From the NCBI GenBank assembly GCA_038125725.1, contig JAYPEK010000013.1, positions 19,090-83,089 of the forward strand: 64,000 nucleotides of DNA, read 5' to 3'. A model generated the notes under the pieces. That model saw only the letters and a program-made list of their open reading frames with translations, was not told the DNA's origin and made no database searches. Shown here piece after piece: positions 8,345 through 16,955 of this stretch. The position numbers were made by a program, and so were the translations under genes. The stretch comes from TMED8 sp038125725. Lineage in GTDB: Bacteria; Pseudomonadota; Alphaproteobacteria; Rhodospirillales; Casp-alpha2. How positions within the stretch are numbered: the stretch's first letter is position 1; each line of letters opens with the position of its first letter.

Positions 8345-9552
8345 GCCACCTCGACCACGCCCTGTTCGGCCAGTTCGTCGACCTTGGCGCTGCCGTAGCC
8401 CAACAGGTCTTGCAGGATCTCACGCGTGTGCTGACCCAGCTCCGGTGCCGGGTCGGTGCGGATTTCCGGTGCCGCCGATAAATGCGGCGGGGTGCGCGCG
8501 AACTTGTAGCTGCCGACCGCCGGATCGTCGATATCGACCAGGACGCCGCGCTCATGCGTATGCGGGTCGTCGAACACGTCCTTGGTGTCGTAGACAGGTC
8601 CGCAGGGCACCCCGGCGCCGTTCAGCGCATCGGACGCGGACTGGCGCGTCTGGGTGGCGAACCAGGTTTCCAGGATCGGCTGCAGGAAGGGAATGTTCTG
8701 GCAGCGCGCGGGACCTGAGTTGGAGCGCGGGTCCTCCTTCAGTTCCGGATGACCGATGGTCTCCGCCATGCGGCCCCAGATGATGTTGTCGGGCACGTTG
8801 ACGGCGATCCATCCGTCCTGGCACTGGTAGGCGTCGCGCGGCCAGATGTTCTTGGGCTCGCCGCGTGAGTTGACCTGGCCGGCAACCGAATAGAGCGCCA
8901 TCTGTGCCTCGTTCAACGCCACCATGTTGTCGAACATGGCGCTGTCGACCATTTGCCCCTTGCCGGTGCGCTCGCGCATGAACAGCGCCTGCATGATGCC
9001 GTAGGCGGTGATCTGGCCGGAATAGATGTCGGCCATGCCGTAGATGGTCCAACTCGGCGGTTTGTCGGCGAAACCGACCATGTTCATGATGCCACTCATG
9101 GCCTCGGCGACGATGTCGAAGGCGGGGCGCGGCGCATAGGGACCGGTGTGGCCCTGCAACTGGCCGAAGCCCGAGATCACCGCCCAGATCAGCCGCTCGT
9201 TGAGGCGGTTCATGTCCGGATAGCCGAGGCCCTGCTTGTTCATGGAGCCGGGCCGCAGGTTCTCCACCACCACGTCGGCCTTGGCGCAGAGATCGCGGAA
9301 GACCTGTTGGCCTTCCGGCGCGCGCAGGTTGAGCCCCAAGCTTTTTTTGTTGCGGTTGTAGGCCATGAAGCCGGCCGCTTTCCTGTGGCCGTCCTTCTCG
9401 GCGAAGGGCGCCATGGCGCGCCTGGGATCGCCGGAGCCGGGGCGTTCGATCTTGATCACCTCGGCGCCGGCGTCGGCCAGGAGCATGGTGCAGTAGGGGC
9501 CGGCCATGTACTGCTCGAGGCCGATCACCCGAATGCCGTCAAGTGGGCGCAT
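8341..9552 (-). CDS. Family III CoA-transferase (CaiB/BaiF)
   Basis: A 403-residue enzyme of the formyl-CoA transferase / CaiB / BaiF family that moves CoA between carboxylic acids. Start MRPLDGIRVIGLEQ at 9552 is the usual family start; a longer in-frame extension is not. Conserved signs are the N-terminal GPYCTMLLADAGAEVIKIE, the RNKKSLGLNLR segment, ENLRPG and the catalytic-aspartate region (VVVENLRPG downstream and AFDIVAEAMSG). The gene lies 4 bases after the thiolase stop and overlaps the enoyl-CoA hydratase by 4 bases, so coexpression is almost certain. The acid it activates is not evident; the family is too broad to choose. Confidence 0.88.
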   Translation of the reverse strand: MRPLDGIRVIGLEQYMAGPYCTMLLADAGAEVIKIERPGSGDPRRAMAPFAEKDGHRKAAGFMAYNRNKKSLGLNLRAPEGQQVFRDLCAKADVVVENLRPGSMNKQGLGYPDMNRLNERLIWAVISGFGQLQGHTGPYAPRPAFDIVAEAMSGIMNMVGFADKPPSWTIYGMADIYSGQITAYGIMQALFMRERTGKGQMVDSAMFDNMVALNEAQMALYSVAGQVNSRGEPKNIWPRDAYQCQDGWIAVNVPDNIIWGRMAETIGHPELKEDPRSNSGPARCQNIPFLQPILETWFATQTRQSASDALNGAGVPCGPVYDTKDVFDDPHTHERGVLVDIDDPAVGSYKFARTPPHLSAAPEIRTDPAPELGQHTREILQDLLGYGSAKVDELAEQGVVEVA

Positions 9553-9556
9553 CGGC

Positions 9557-10804
9557 TTAGTCGCCGATCCACTCGACCAGGGTGGAGACGCCCATGCCGA
9601 CGCCGATGCAGAGCGATGCGACGCCATAGAACGGCCGCTTGGCGCCCTTGGCGCGGCGCTCCATCTCGTTCATCAGGGTGACCATGATGCGCGTGCCGGA
9701 GCAGCCGAGCGGATGGCCGAGCGCGATGGCGCCGCCGTTGACGTTGAGCCTGTCCGCGTCGATGCCGAGCTGGCGCTGGCAGCCCATCACCTGGGCGGCG
9801 AAGGCTTCGTTGATCTCGAACAGTTCGATGTCGTCGACGGTGAGGCCGAAGCGCTTCAGCAGCTTCTGTGTCGCCGGCACCGGGCCGTAGCCCATGACGC
9901 CCGGATCGACACCGGCGGAAGCCGAGCCGACCCAGCGCAGTTTCGGCTTCAGGCCCAGTTGCTCGGCACGTTCGGCGCTCATCACCAGCGCCGCCGCGGC
10001 GCCGTCGTTGATGCCCGACGAATTGCCGGCGGTCACCGTGCCGTCCTTTTTGAAGCTGGGGCGCAGCCGGCCCATGTCCTCGGCGTCGGTGGCCAGCACC
10101 CATTCGCCGTTTTCGTTCTTCATGCGCGGGTGTTCGTCGGTGTCGATGATGATCGGATCGCCCTTGCGCTGCGGAATGGCAATGGGGTGGATCTCGTTCT
10201 TGAAACGGCCCGACGATATGGCATCGACGGCGCGGCGGTGGCTTTCCACCGCGTAGGCGTCCTGTTCCTCGCGGGTGATCTGCATCTCCTCGGCGATGTT
10301 CTCGGCGGTCATGCCGAGCGACACGATGGGATACATGGCGTCCATCTTCGGGTTCTCGTAGCGCCAGCCCACGGTGGTGTCGTACATCTTCGGCGGCGCG
10401 AAGGTCGGCACCCGGTCGGGTTTCGGCATCGACCAGGGCGCACGCGACATGCTTTCCACGCCGGACCCGATGAACACGTCGCCTTCGCCGACGATCACCG
10501 ACTTGGCCGCCTGGTTGAGGGCCTCCAGCCCTGACGCGCAGTTGCGGTTAACGGTGACGCCCGGCACCTCGATCGGGAAGCCGGCCAACAGCGTCGACAT
10601 GCGGGCCACGTCGCGGTTGTCCTCGCCGGCCTGGTTGCCGCAGCCGGCATAGACGTCGTCGATGATGGCCGGGTCGATGCCGGTGCGCTCGATCAGGCCC
10701 TTGTAGACCTCGGCCAGCAGGTCGTCCGGGCGTACGCCCGACAATCCGCCGCCGAACTTGCCGATGGCGCTGCGCACGCCGTCCACGATGACTACGTCTC
10801 TCAT
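9557..10804 (-). CDS. Thiolase (acetyl-CoA acyltransferase, PcaF-like)
   Basis: A 415-residue thiolase for cleavage or condensation of 3-oxoacyl-CoA. The nucleophilic cysteine is in NRNCASGLEAL, the second active-site block is GGAIALGHPLGCSGTR and the C-terminal general-base cysteine is in SLCIGVGMG (the family more often has CIGGG). NEAFAAQ is present. The N-terminus (MRDVVIVDGVRSAIG, then GCGNQAGEDNRDVARM) resembles beta-ketoadipyl-CoA thiolases more than PhbA. Start at 10804 is supported by GAGGAAG upstream; the open frame continues upstream but without a plausible protein. First gene of a three-gene acyl-CoA operon. Confidence 0.9.
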   Translation of the reverse strand: MRDVVIVDGVRSAIGKFGGGLSGVRPDDLLAEVYKGLIERTGIDPAIIDDVYAGCGNQAGEDNRDVARMSTLLAGFPIEVPGVTVNRNCASGLEALNQAAKSVIVGEGDVFIGSGVESMSRAPWSMPKPDRVPTFAPPKMYDTTVGWRYENPKMDAMYPIVSLGMTAENIAEEMQITREEQDAYAVESHRRAVDAISSGRFKNEIHPIAIPQRKGDPIIIDTDEHPRMKNENGEWVLATDAEDMGRLRPSFKKDGTVTAGNSSGINDGAAAALVMSAERAEQLGLKPKLRWVGSASAGVDPGVMGYGPVPATQKLLKRFGLTVDDIELFEINEAFAAQVMGCQRQLGIDADRLNVNGGAIALGHPLGCSGTRIMVTLMNEMERRAKGAKRPFYGVASLCIGVGMGVSTLVEWIGD

Positions 10805-10836
10805 CTCAAACTTCCTCTCGTCTGGGTATCTTCGAG

Positions 10837-11349
10837 TTAATTCAGTTTTTGCACCGGCGCGGGCATGACGGCGCCGGTGGGCGCCGGAGCCGGCTGGCCG
10901 CTTGGTTGTCCCCTGGGAGACACCGTCACCGTCACCTTGGATCCGGTAATGGTGCCGCTCTGGATGGCGATGGCCAGTACCCTGTCGGCGGTGGCATAGG
11001 TCAGGATCGATGTCGGCGCGCGTACCGAGGTCACTTCCTGCCAGCCGTAATTGCTCAGGTTCTGGCGGTAGAAATCGAATAGCTGGCCAGCGTTGCCCGA
11101 CGCATCCAGCGCCAGTTGCCCGTACCAGGGGTCGTTGCCGAAGACCAGGGTCTTCTCCAGGTCGATCTTGGTGCCGGACGGGATCGGGATATCCGGGAAC
11201 TGGCTGTAGGCTGACGCGGCGGCAGCGCTTTCCGTTCCCTGGCTGCTTGAGGTGCCGGACGACGACATGATCGGCGCCGTGTTGGCGCAGGCGGCCAGTG
11301 TCCATGCGCAGAGCGCGACAAGTGCGGTAATGCGTGTGTGCAACGCCAT
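10837..11349 (-). CDS. Small lipoprotein of unknown function
   Basis: A 170-residue protein with a lipoprotein signal (ALVALCAWTLAAC), a Ser-rich linker, a compact domain of about 110 residues (PSGTKIDLEKTLVFG, YRQNLSNYGWQEV, ILTYATADRVLAI) and a Pro-rich tail. The domain alternates strands and helices, and GYxxYGWQE-type segments occur in small envelope proteins, but I do not recognise a named family. It is 32 bases upstream of the thiolase start, on the same strand, and divergent from the leuC-like gene. A longer open frame extends far upstream on this strand but is only the shadow of leuC/leuD. Confidence 0.65.
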   Translation of the reverse strand: MALHTRITALVALCAWTLAACANTAPIMSSSGTSSSQGTESAAAASAYSQFPDIPIPSGTKIDLEKTLVFGNDPWYGQLALDASGNAGQLFDFYRQNLSNYGWQEVTSVRAPTSILTYATADRVLAIAIQSGTITGSKVTVTVSPRGQPSGQPAPAPTGAVMPAPVQKLN

Positions 11350-11505
11350 GTGCGGGCGTCTCCCCCGGGGCTGTCCCAATGTATCAGTTATAGCCCGCTT
11401 TCGCCGCGAGGCCAATTCCCCGTAACCTCCCAGACATGCGTTTCGGCCGGGTTTTCCAGGCCGGTTCGATGGTCTAGTCTGAACATGGCGGAAGGGGAGA
11501 AAGCC

Positions 11506-12906
11506 ATGGTGAAAAGCCTGTTCGACAAGGTCTGGGACCAGCATGTGGTCGCCGAGTTGGGCGACGGCGCGGTGCTGCTGCATCTGGACCGGGTGATGTT
11601 GCACGATCTCAGCGGTTACCGCGCGCTGAAGATCTTGGAGGAGCGCGGCGAACGTGTCGTTCATCCGGAACTGGCGCTGGGCGCGCCGGATCACACCGCG
11701 CTGAGCGCACCGGGCGCGCAGACCGCGGGCGAGCCCTACGGCCGCGTCGGCCCGGAGTTTATGGAACTCTGCAAGCGCCACGGCATCCGCGCCGAGGGTG
11801 TCGACAGTCCGGGGTTCGGCATCCTGCATGTGATCGGCCCTGAGAAGGGTCTGACGCTGCCGGGCGCGACGCTGGTTTGCGGCGACAGCCATACCTGCAC
11901 GCATGGCGGCCTGGGCGCGCTCGCCTATGGCATCGGCTCGAGCGAACTGGTGCATGTGCTGTCGACCCAGACCATCATCCAGAAGAAACCGATGCGGATG
12001 CGCATCCGTTTCAACGGCGCGCCGGCCAAGGGCGTGACGCCCAAGGACATGATCCTCTACGTCATCGGCCAGGAGGGCACTGCAGCCGGCACCGGCTATG
12101 CGGTGGAGTACGCCGGCGACGCTATAGAACAAATGGGTGTCGAAGGCCGCATGACCATTTGCAACCTGTCCATTGAGATGGGCGCCAAGATCGGCATGGT
12201 GGCGCCCGACGACATCACCATCGATTTCCTGAAAGGGCGCGAACATGCCCCCAAGGGCGCCGACTGGGACGCCGCCGTGGCGCACTGGCGGTCGCTCAAG
12301 AGCGACGCGGACGCCCAGTTCGACCGCGAGATCGAGGTCGATGTTTCCGAGATCAAGCCGCAGGTAACCTGGGGGACCAGCCCCGAGCACGTCGTTGCCA
12401 TCGACGGCGTCGTGCCAGACCCGGACGATGCTCCCGACCCTGACGCCCGGGAGGCGCGCCTGGCGGCGCTGGATTACATTGGCCTCCAACCCGGTCAATC
12501 GATGGAAGGCGTGCCGGTCGATTGGGTGTTTATCGGGTCCTGCACCAACAGCCGCATCACCGATCTTCGGGCGGCCGCCGAGATCGTCAAGGGGCGCAAC
12601 GTGGCGGGCTCGCTCACCGCTTGGGCGGTGCCGGGCTCGGCGGCGGTCAAGGCGCAAGCCGAGGCCGAGGGCCTGGACCGCGTGTTCACCGACGCCGGGT
12701 TCGAGTGGCGGGCGGCGAGTTGCTCGCTCTGTGTCGGCGCCAACGGCGAGACGCTGGCACCTGGCCAACGCTCGATCTCGACGTCGAACCGTAATTTCGT
12801 CGGCCGCCAGGGACCGGGTGCGCGCACCCATCTGGCGAGCCCGGTCATGGCCGCGGCGGCGGCGGTCACCGGTGCCATTACCGACGTGCGCAAATTGATG
12901 GAGTGA
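11506..12906 (+). CDS. 3-isopropylmalate dehydratase large subunit-like (LeuC family)
   Basis: A 466-residue aconitase-superfamily large subunit. Start ATG 11506 follows GGAAGGGGAGAAAG. The iron-sulfur ligands are in SCTNSRITDL and ASCSLCVGA; substrate loop CGDSHTCTHGGLGALA is present. Length fits bacterial LeuC. However, the N-terminal block normally reading like ATxDHN is GAPDHT and the last cluster motif lacks the usual CSMCL, so this may be a paralogue acting on another 2-alkylmalate (for example citramalate or dimethylmalate type) rather than the housekeeping leucine enzyme. It is paired with a small subunit 3 bases downstream, and there is no leuB nearby. Confidence 0.82.
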   Translation: MVKSLFDKVWDQHVVAELGDGAVLLHLDRVMLHDLSGYRALKILEERGERVVHPELALGAPDHTALSAPGAQTAGEPYGRVGPEFMELCKRHGIRAEGVDSPGFGILHVIGPEKGLTLPGATLVCGDSHTCTHGGLGALAYGIGSSELVHVLSTQTIIQKKPMRMRIRFNGAPAKGVTPKDMILYVIGQEGTAAGTGYAVEYAGDAIEQMGVEGRMTICNLSIEMGAKIGMVAPDDITIDFLKGREHAPKGADWDAAVAHWRSLKSDADAQFDREIEVDVSEIKPQVTWGTSPEHVVAIDGVVPDPDDAPDPDAREARLAALDYIGLQPGQSMEGVPVDWVFIGSCTNSRITDLRAAAEIVKGRNVAGSLTAWAVPGSAAVKAQAEAEGLDRVFTDAGFEWRAASCSLCVGANGETLAPGQRSISTSNRNFVGRQGPGARTHLASPVMAAAAAVTGAITDVRKLME

Positions 12907-12909
12907 GAG

Positions 12910-13530
12910 ATGCAGCCCTTCACCAAACTGACCGCCATCGCCGCGCCGCTCTACCGCGCCAATATCAACACCGACATCATCACGCCGATGCAGTACCTGG
13001 TGGGCACGCCCAGGGAAAGCATGGGCGGTATCGCCTTCGCGCCCTGGCGCTTCAACGAAGACGGTTCGGAAAACCCGGATTTCGTGCTCAACCAGGAACC
13101 TTTCCGCGAGGCGGAAATCCTTATTGCCGGCCCCAACTTCGCCTGCGGCAGTTCGCGCGAGAGCGCCGTCTGGGCGCTGCAGGGGCTGGGGATCCGGGCG
13201 GTTATTGCGCCCGGGTTCGGCGGCATTTTCGCCAACAACTGTTACCAGTCCGGTATCCTGCCGGTGGTGCTGCCGGAAGACGTGGTCGCCGGCTTCGCCC
13301 GCCAGGCGGAGGCAGCGCCGCATACGGCCCGGTTCACGGTCGATCTGGAAAACTGCCGGGTGATCCCGCCGCAGGGCGAGCCGGTGCCGTTCGAGGCCGA
13401 CGCGCTCAGGCGTTCGGCGCTGCTGCAAGGGCTCGACGATCTCGGCATGACCAAGACCCGTGTGACGGAAATCGCCGCCTTTCAGGAAGCCGATCGCGAA
13501 CGGCGGCCTTGGATTTATCCCGGCAGTTGA
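12910..13530 (+). CDS. 3-isopropylmalate dehydratase small subunit-like (LeuD family)
   Basis: A 206-residue swivelling small subunit of the LeuD family, starting 3 bases after the large-subunit stop, with GGAGTGAGAG as ribosome site. It carries NINTDIITPMQYL (usual NIDTDxIIP), the GPNFACGSSRESAVWAL segment typical of the family and the FANNCYQSGILPV loop. Together with the upstream protein it would interconvert hydroxy-acid isomers through an unsaturated intermediate. Which substrate is unknown for the reasons given under the large subunit. Confidence 0.85.
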   Translation: MQPFTKLTAIAAPLYRANINTDIITPMQYLVGTPRESMGGIAFAPWRFNEDGSENPDFVLNQEPFREAEILIAGPNFACGSSRESAVWALQGLGIRAVIAPGFGGIFANNCYQSGILPVVLPEDVVAGFARQAEAAPHTARFTVDLENCRVIPPQGEPVPFEADALRRSALLQGLDDLGMTKTRVTEIAAFQEADRERRPWIYPGS

Positions 13531-13593
13531 TTTCGCCATGGATGTTGCGAAACTGGGCCGGCAGGAGACGCATTCGGAGGGGAATGCCAGAAC

Positions 13594-15156
13594 GTGCCTG
13601 ATACCAAGACCCTGACCGAAACGGAAGCGGCGCCCGTGTCGTCTGCACAAGCGGCGGACGACGCCGTTTTCCGTCGTCTGGCGGATGGGCTCAGCCAGGG
13701 GATATTGGTGTCCCGGGACTTCAAACCGCTCTACGCCAATCAGGCCTTTTCCGAATTGTTCGGCTACGACGCGCCAGATGAAATCGTCGCGCTTGGAAGT
13801 GTCGATCCGTTACTCAGTGAAGACTCGATGCAGACCCTGCGCCGCGACCGGGAGAAGATGTTTCGTGGCGAGCCGATCACCGACGGCTACGTGTTGCATG
13901 GCCTGCGTCGCGATGGCGGCCACATCTGGCTGCAAAACCGCCCCGTTTTGATCGATTGGGTCGACGGCCCGGCCGTCTGCACCACCATGATCGACGTCAC
14001 CCGCCAGGTCGACACCGAGCGCGCGCTGAAGGCCAGCGAGGAAAGCTATCGGCGGATGTTCGAGAACGCGCCGGAAGGAATCTTCCGCACGACGCTGGAT
14101 TTCAAGTTGATCGAGGTTAATCCGGCGTTGGCGGAAATGATCGGTTTCACCGAACCCGATGAAATGAAGAACGCCGTCAATGACGAGAGTTTTGAATTCT
14201 ATGTCGATCACGACGACCTGAAGCGTCTGGTCGAACGCCTGACCAATGAGAGCCAGGTCAAGGACCACGAGGTGCAATGGCGCAGGCTTGACGGCACGCC
14301 GATCTGGGTTTCGCTGAGCGCCAACCTGGTGGGCGACGGCGATGGCGACTCGGCCTTTTTCGAAGGCACCGCCGTCGACGTCACGGAGCGTTTCAACGCC
14401 ACCCAATCGATGTTGTTCGCCAAGAACCAAGCGGAACTGGCGAACCGGGCCAAGAGCGAGTTTCTCGCCCACATGTCGCACGAGCTGCGCACGCCGCTGA
14501 ACTGCGTCATCGGCTTTTCGCAGATCCTGATGGAGGAGATGTTCGGTCCCCTGGGCGGCGACAATTACCGGGGCTATGCCAAGGACATCAACTCCGCCGG
14601 CAACCATCTGCTGCACCTGATCAGCGATATCCTCGACATCTCCAAGATCGAGGCGGGGGAATTGGAACTATCCGAAACCCAGGTCGACGTCGGCGGCATC
14701 CTGGTCGCCTGCATGAAGATGATGCGCGACCGCGCCGACGAGGGCGGCCTGGTGCTCAGTGTCGAATTCGATCACGACCTGCAGGAGATTTTCGCCGACG
14801 AACTGCGCATCAAGCAGATCGTGCTCAACCTGTTGTCCAACTCCATCAAGTTCACCGAACCGGGCGGACGGGTGACGGCGAGCGCCTATGTCACAGATGC
14901 CGGCGGCATGGCGCTCAGCGTCAAGGATACCGGCATCGGTATCGCCGAAAAGGACCTGCGGCGGGTGCTGTCTCCGTTCGAACAGGTTCGCGATCACCAC
15001 ATGGTGTCGCAGGAAGGCACCGGTCTCGGCCTGTTTCTGACCCAGGCGCTGGCGCATATGCATGGCGGCCAATTGGAGATCGAGAGCGAACTCGGCAAAG
15101 GCACCCAGGTGACCGTGACGCTGCCGCCCGAACGGGTACTTACGCCAGCGACGTAA
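13594..15156 (+). CDS. Cytosolic PAS-PAS sensor histidine kinase
   Basis: A 520-residue kinase with no transmembrane helix. GTG start 13594 is preceded by GGAGGGG (13576-13582). Two PAS domains (about 25-140 and 150-270; second opens ENAPEGIFRTTLDFKLIEVN), then HisKA (H-box HMSHELRTPLNCVIGFSQIL) and HATPase (N-box LNLLSNSIKFTEPGG, G1 VKDTGIGI, G2 GTGLGLFLTQAL). No receiver domain and no adjacent regulator, so an orphan. Its H-box region is close to that of the CHASE2 kinase of this window (both continue with MFGPLG), suggesting the same phosphorelay class. The 3' end overlaps the convergent serine hydrolase by 17 bases. Confidence 0.9.
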   Translation: MPDTKTLTETEAAPVSSAQAADDAVFRRLADGLSQGILVSRDFKPLYANQAFSELFGYDAPDEIVALGSVDPLLSEDSMQTLRRDREKMFRGEPITDGYVLHGLRRDGGHIWLQNRPVLIDWVDGPAVCTTMIDVTRQVDTERALKASEESYRRMFENAPEGIFRTTLDFKLIEVNPALAEMIGFTEPDEMKNAVNDESFEFYVDHDDLKRLVERLTNESQVKDHEVQWRRLDGTPIWVSLSANLVGDGDGDSAFFEGTAVDVTERFNATQSMLFAKNQAELANRAKSEFLAHMSHELRTPLNCVIGFSQILMEEMFGPLGGDNYRGYAKDINSAGNHLLHLISDILDISKIEAGELELSETQVDVGGILVACMKMMRDRADEGGLVLSVEFDHDLQEIFADELRIKQIVLNLLSNSIKFTEPGGRVTASAYVTDAGGMALSVKDTGIGIAEKDLRRVLSPFEQVRDHHMVSQEGTGLGLFLTQALAHMHGGQLEIESELGKGTQVTVTLPPERVLTPAT

Positions 15157-16252
15157 AGATTCCGCGCAGCACCTCGTCCACCTTGTCCGGATGCATCCAG
15201 CGCGCGACCACCACCATGTCCTGATCCGGCGCGATCCAGACGATATTGGTGCCGGCGCCGACAGCCGCGTAGGAACTTTCTGGCAATCCCGGCCAATGGC
15301 TTTCATCGGCATTCAGCCACCACAGAAACCCGTAATTGTCGCGGATCGGGCAGGGGCTGCGGAGCTGCTCGCACCAGCCTTCCGGCAACAACTGTTTGTC
15401 GCCCCACATGCCGTCCCGGTGCACCAAGAGGCCCATGCGCGCATGATCCAGCGACGAGATGTGGATGCCGCCGCCCCAGTGCGTGCCGCCGGGCACCGAC
15501 TGCATGCGCTGGCCGTCGATTTCCACCCAGGAATTCTCGTAGCCGTGCCACGACCAGGTTGCCGACGCGCCGATCGGGTCCATGACCCGTTCCTTCAGGA
15601 CGTCTGGCAGCGGCCGCTTGAAGGCATGCAGCAAGGAGAGGCCCAACAGGTTGACGCGAACGTCGTTGTATTCCCAGAAGCTGCCGGGCGCCTGCAACTC
15701 GCGCTTCTGGCCCTTGCGGCTGTTGTCGGAACCGGGGCCGACCTCGCGGAAATGATCGACCTGGTCGGGCTTGTCGAACAGTGTCCCGCTCCATTCGCTG
15801 GTCTGGTTCAGGAGATGCCGCCAGGTGATGCGGCTGTTGTGTTCGGATTGGAACAACTCACCCTCGACCACGTCCGCCACGGGCGTGTCGATGTCGGCGA
15901 TCAGGCCTTCGGCGACGGCGAGGCCGGTGAGGATCGAGAGATAGCTCTTGGCGATGGAAAAAGTCATGTCGACCCGTTCGGGCTCGCCCCAGGTGGCGGC
16001 GATACGCCCGCCCTTGACGACCACGCCGTTCGGCCCGCCGCGCGGCTTGAAGACGCCAAGCGGTTTGTTCCAGGGTTCCGGCTCCTGGTCGGTCAGGCCC
16101 GGCACGTTGTCGGCCACCGACAGATCGCGCGGCCAGGTGGTTTCCGTCTCCAGCGCGTATTGGGTGGCATCGGCCAGGCGGGCCGCATCGAAGCCGGCGT
16201 CGGCGGGGTCGATCCGCTGCCAATCGGGGTCGTGTCCTGGGGTGTAGCTCAT
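15140..16252 (-). CDS. Beta-lactamase-fold serine hydrolase
   Basis: A 370-residue class C beta-lactamase/esterase-like protein. The nucleophile motif SxxK is in FSIAKSYLSI, the second motif YxN is WEYNDV, and a late HWGGG replaces KTG. No signal peptide is evident, so it probably acts in the cytoplasm on an ester or amide, not as antibiotic resistance. Its start overlaps the stop of the upstream GntR regulator by four bases, and the regulator follows the TcuA-like flavoprotein by 8 bases, so all three are one leftward operon. Confidence 0.85.
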   Translation of the reverse strand: MSYTPGHDPDWQRIDPADAGFDAARLADATQYALETETTWPRDLSVADNVPGLTDQEPEPWNKPLGVFKPRGGPNGVVVKGGRIAATWGEPERVDMTFSIAKSYLSILTGLAVAEGLIADIDTPVADVVEGELFQSEHNSRITWRHLLNQTSEWSGTLFDKPDQVDHFREVGPGSDNSRKGQKRELQAPGSFWEYNDVRVNLLGLSLLHAFKRPLPDVLKERVMDPIGASATWSWHGYENSWVEIDGQRMQSVPGGTHWGGGIHISSLDHARMGLLVHRDGMWGDKQLLPEGWCEQLRSPCPIRDNYGFLWWLNADESHWPGLPESSYAAVGAGTNIVWIAPDQDMVVVARWMHPDKVDEVLRGIFTSLA

Positions 16253-16947
16253 TCGGGGTCTCCCGGTCGGTTGTGTTCCCATTGCATGATGACCTTGAGG
16301 CGCGCGCGCTCGGCCTGAGCGATGTGGGCGCGCGCGGCCCGTTCGGCGGCTTCGGCGTCACGGCTTTCGATGGCGGCCAGCAACTCGCGGTGTTCGGCCA
16401 GCGCCGATTCCGGCCGCCCCGCCAGAGCATAAGTGGTCGACGGCAGTAGCGCCATCGAATCGCTGAGCGCGTTCAGCGCTTTCAAAAGGAAGCGGTTGTG
16501 CGCGGCGTCGTAGATGCCCTGGTGGAACTGGCGGTTGAGATCGGCCAGGCGGTCGGCATCGGTCTCGCCCTCCGACGCGTCGAGCAGGTCCTGCAACACG
16601 GCGATCTGCGAGGCCGCCGCGTGGCGCGCCGCCAGGCCGGCGGCGCTGGCTTCCAGCACCTGGCGCATGGCATAGAGCTCCACCATCTGCTGCTGGTCCA
16701 TCTTGGCGACGACGACGCCGCGCCAGGGTTCCATGGTCAAAAGTCCGTCGGCCTGCAATTGGCGGAAGGCCTCGCGCACCGGCGTGCGGCTGACGCCCAA
16801 TGCCGCCGCCACCTGGGTTTCACGCATGCGTTCGCCGGGGGCGTAGCGTCCGTCGCGGATGGCCTGGCGCAACGTGTCCAGGACCTGGCCGGCCCGCGAT
16901 TGGTTCGCGGACCGGCCTCCCCCCCCACCACGGGACGAACCGGACAT
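16249..16947 (-). CDS. GntR family (FadR/FCD subfamily) transcriptional regulator
   Basis: A 232-residue regulator with an N-terminal winged helix (GERMRETQVAAALGVSRTPVREAFRQL as a whole, containing the recognition part VSRTPVREAF) and a C-terminal all-helical FCD ligand domain (LYAMRQVLEASAAGLAA, DLNRQFHQGIYDAAHN with the metal/ligand histidines). Between the tcuA-like gene and the serine hydrolase in one operon. FCD regulators of carboxylate catabolism typically bind TTGTATACAA-like palindromes; exactly such a sequence lies in the promoter region of this operon (18479-18488), so autoregulation and control of the divergent PrpD-like gene are likely. Confidence 0.9.
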   Translation of the reverse strand: MSGSSRGGGGGRSANQSRAGQVLDTLRQAIRDGRYAPGERMRETQVAAALGVSRTPVREAFRQLQADGLLTMEPWRGVVVAKMDQQQMVELYAMRQVLEASAAGLAARHAAASQIAVLQDLLDASEGETDADRLADLNRQFHQGIYDAAHNRFLLKALNALSDSMALLPSTTYALAGRPESALAEHRELLAAIESRDAEAAERAARAHIAQAERARLKVIMQWEHNRPGDPE

Positions 16948-16955
16948 GGCGGCCG

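Noticed and set aside
10837..13650. Long open frame on the minus strand covering leuC and leuD
   Set aside because: Antisense shadow of high-GC genes; only the leftmost 170 codons form a real protein (the lipoprotein at 10837-11349). The rest lacks any recognisable fold and covers two well-supported genes.
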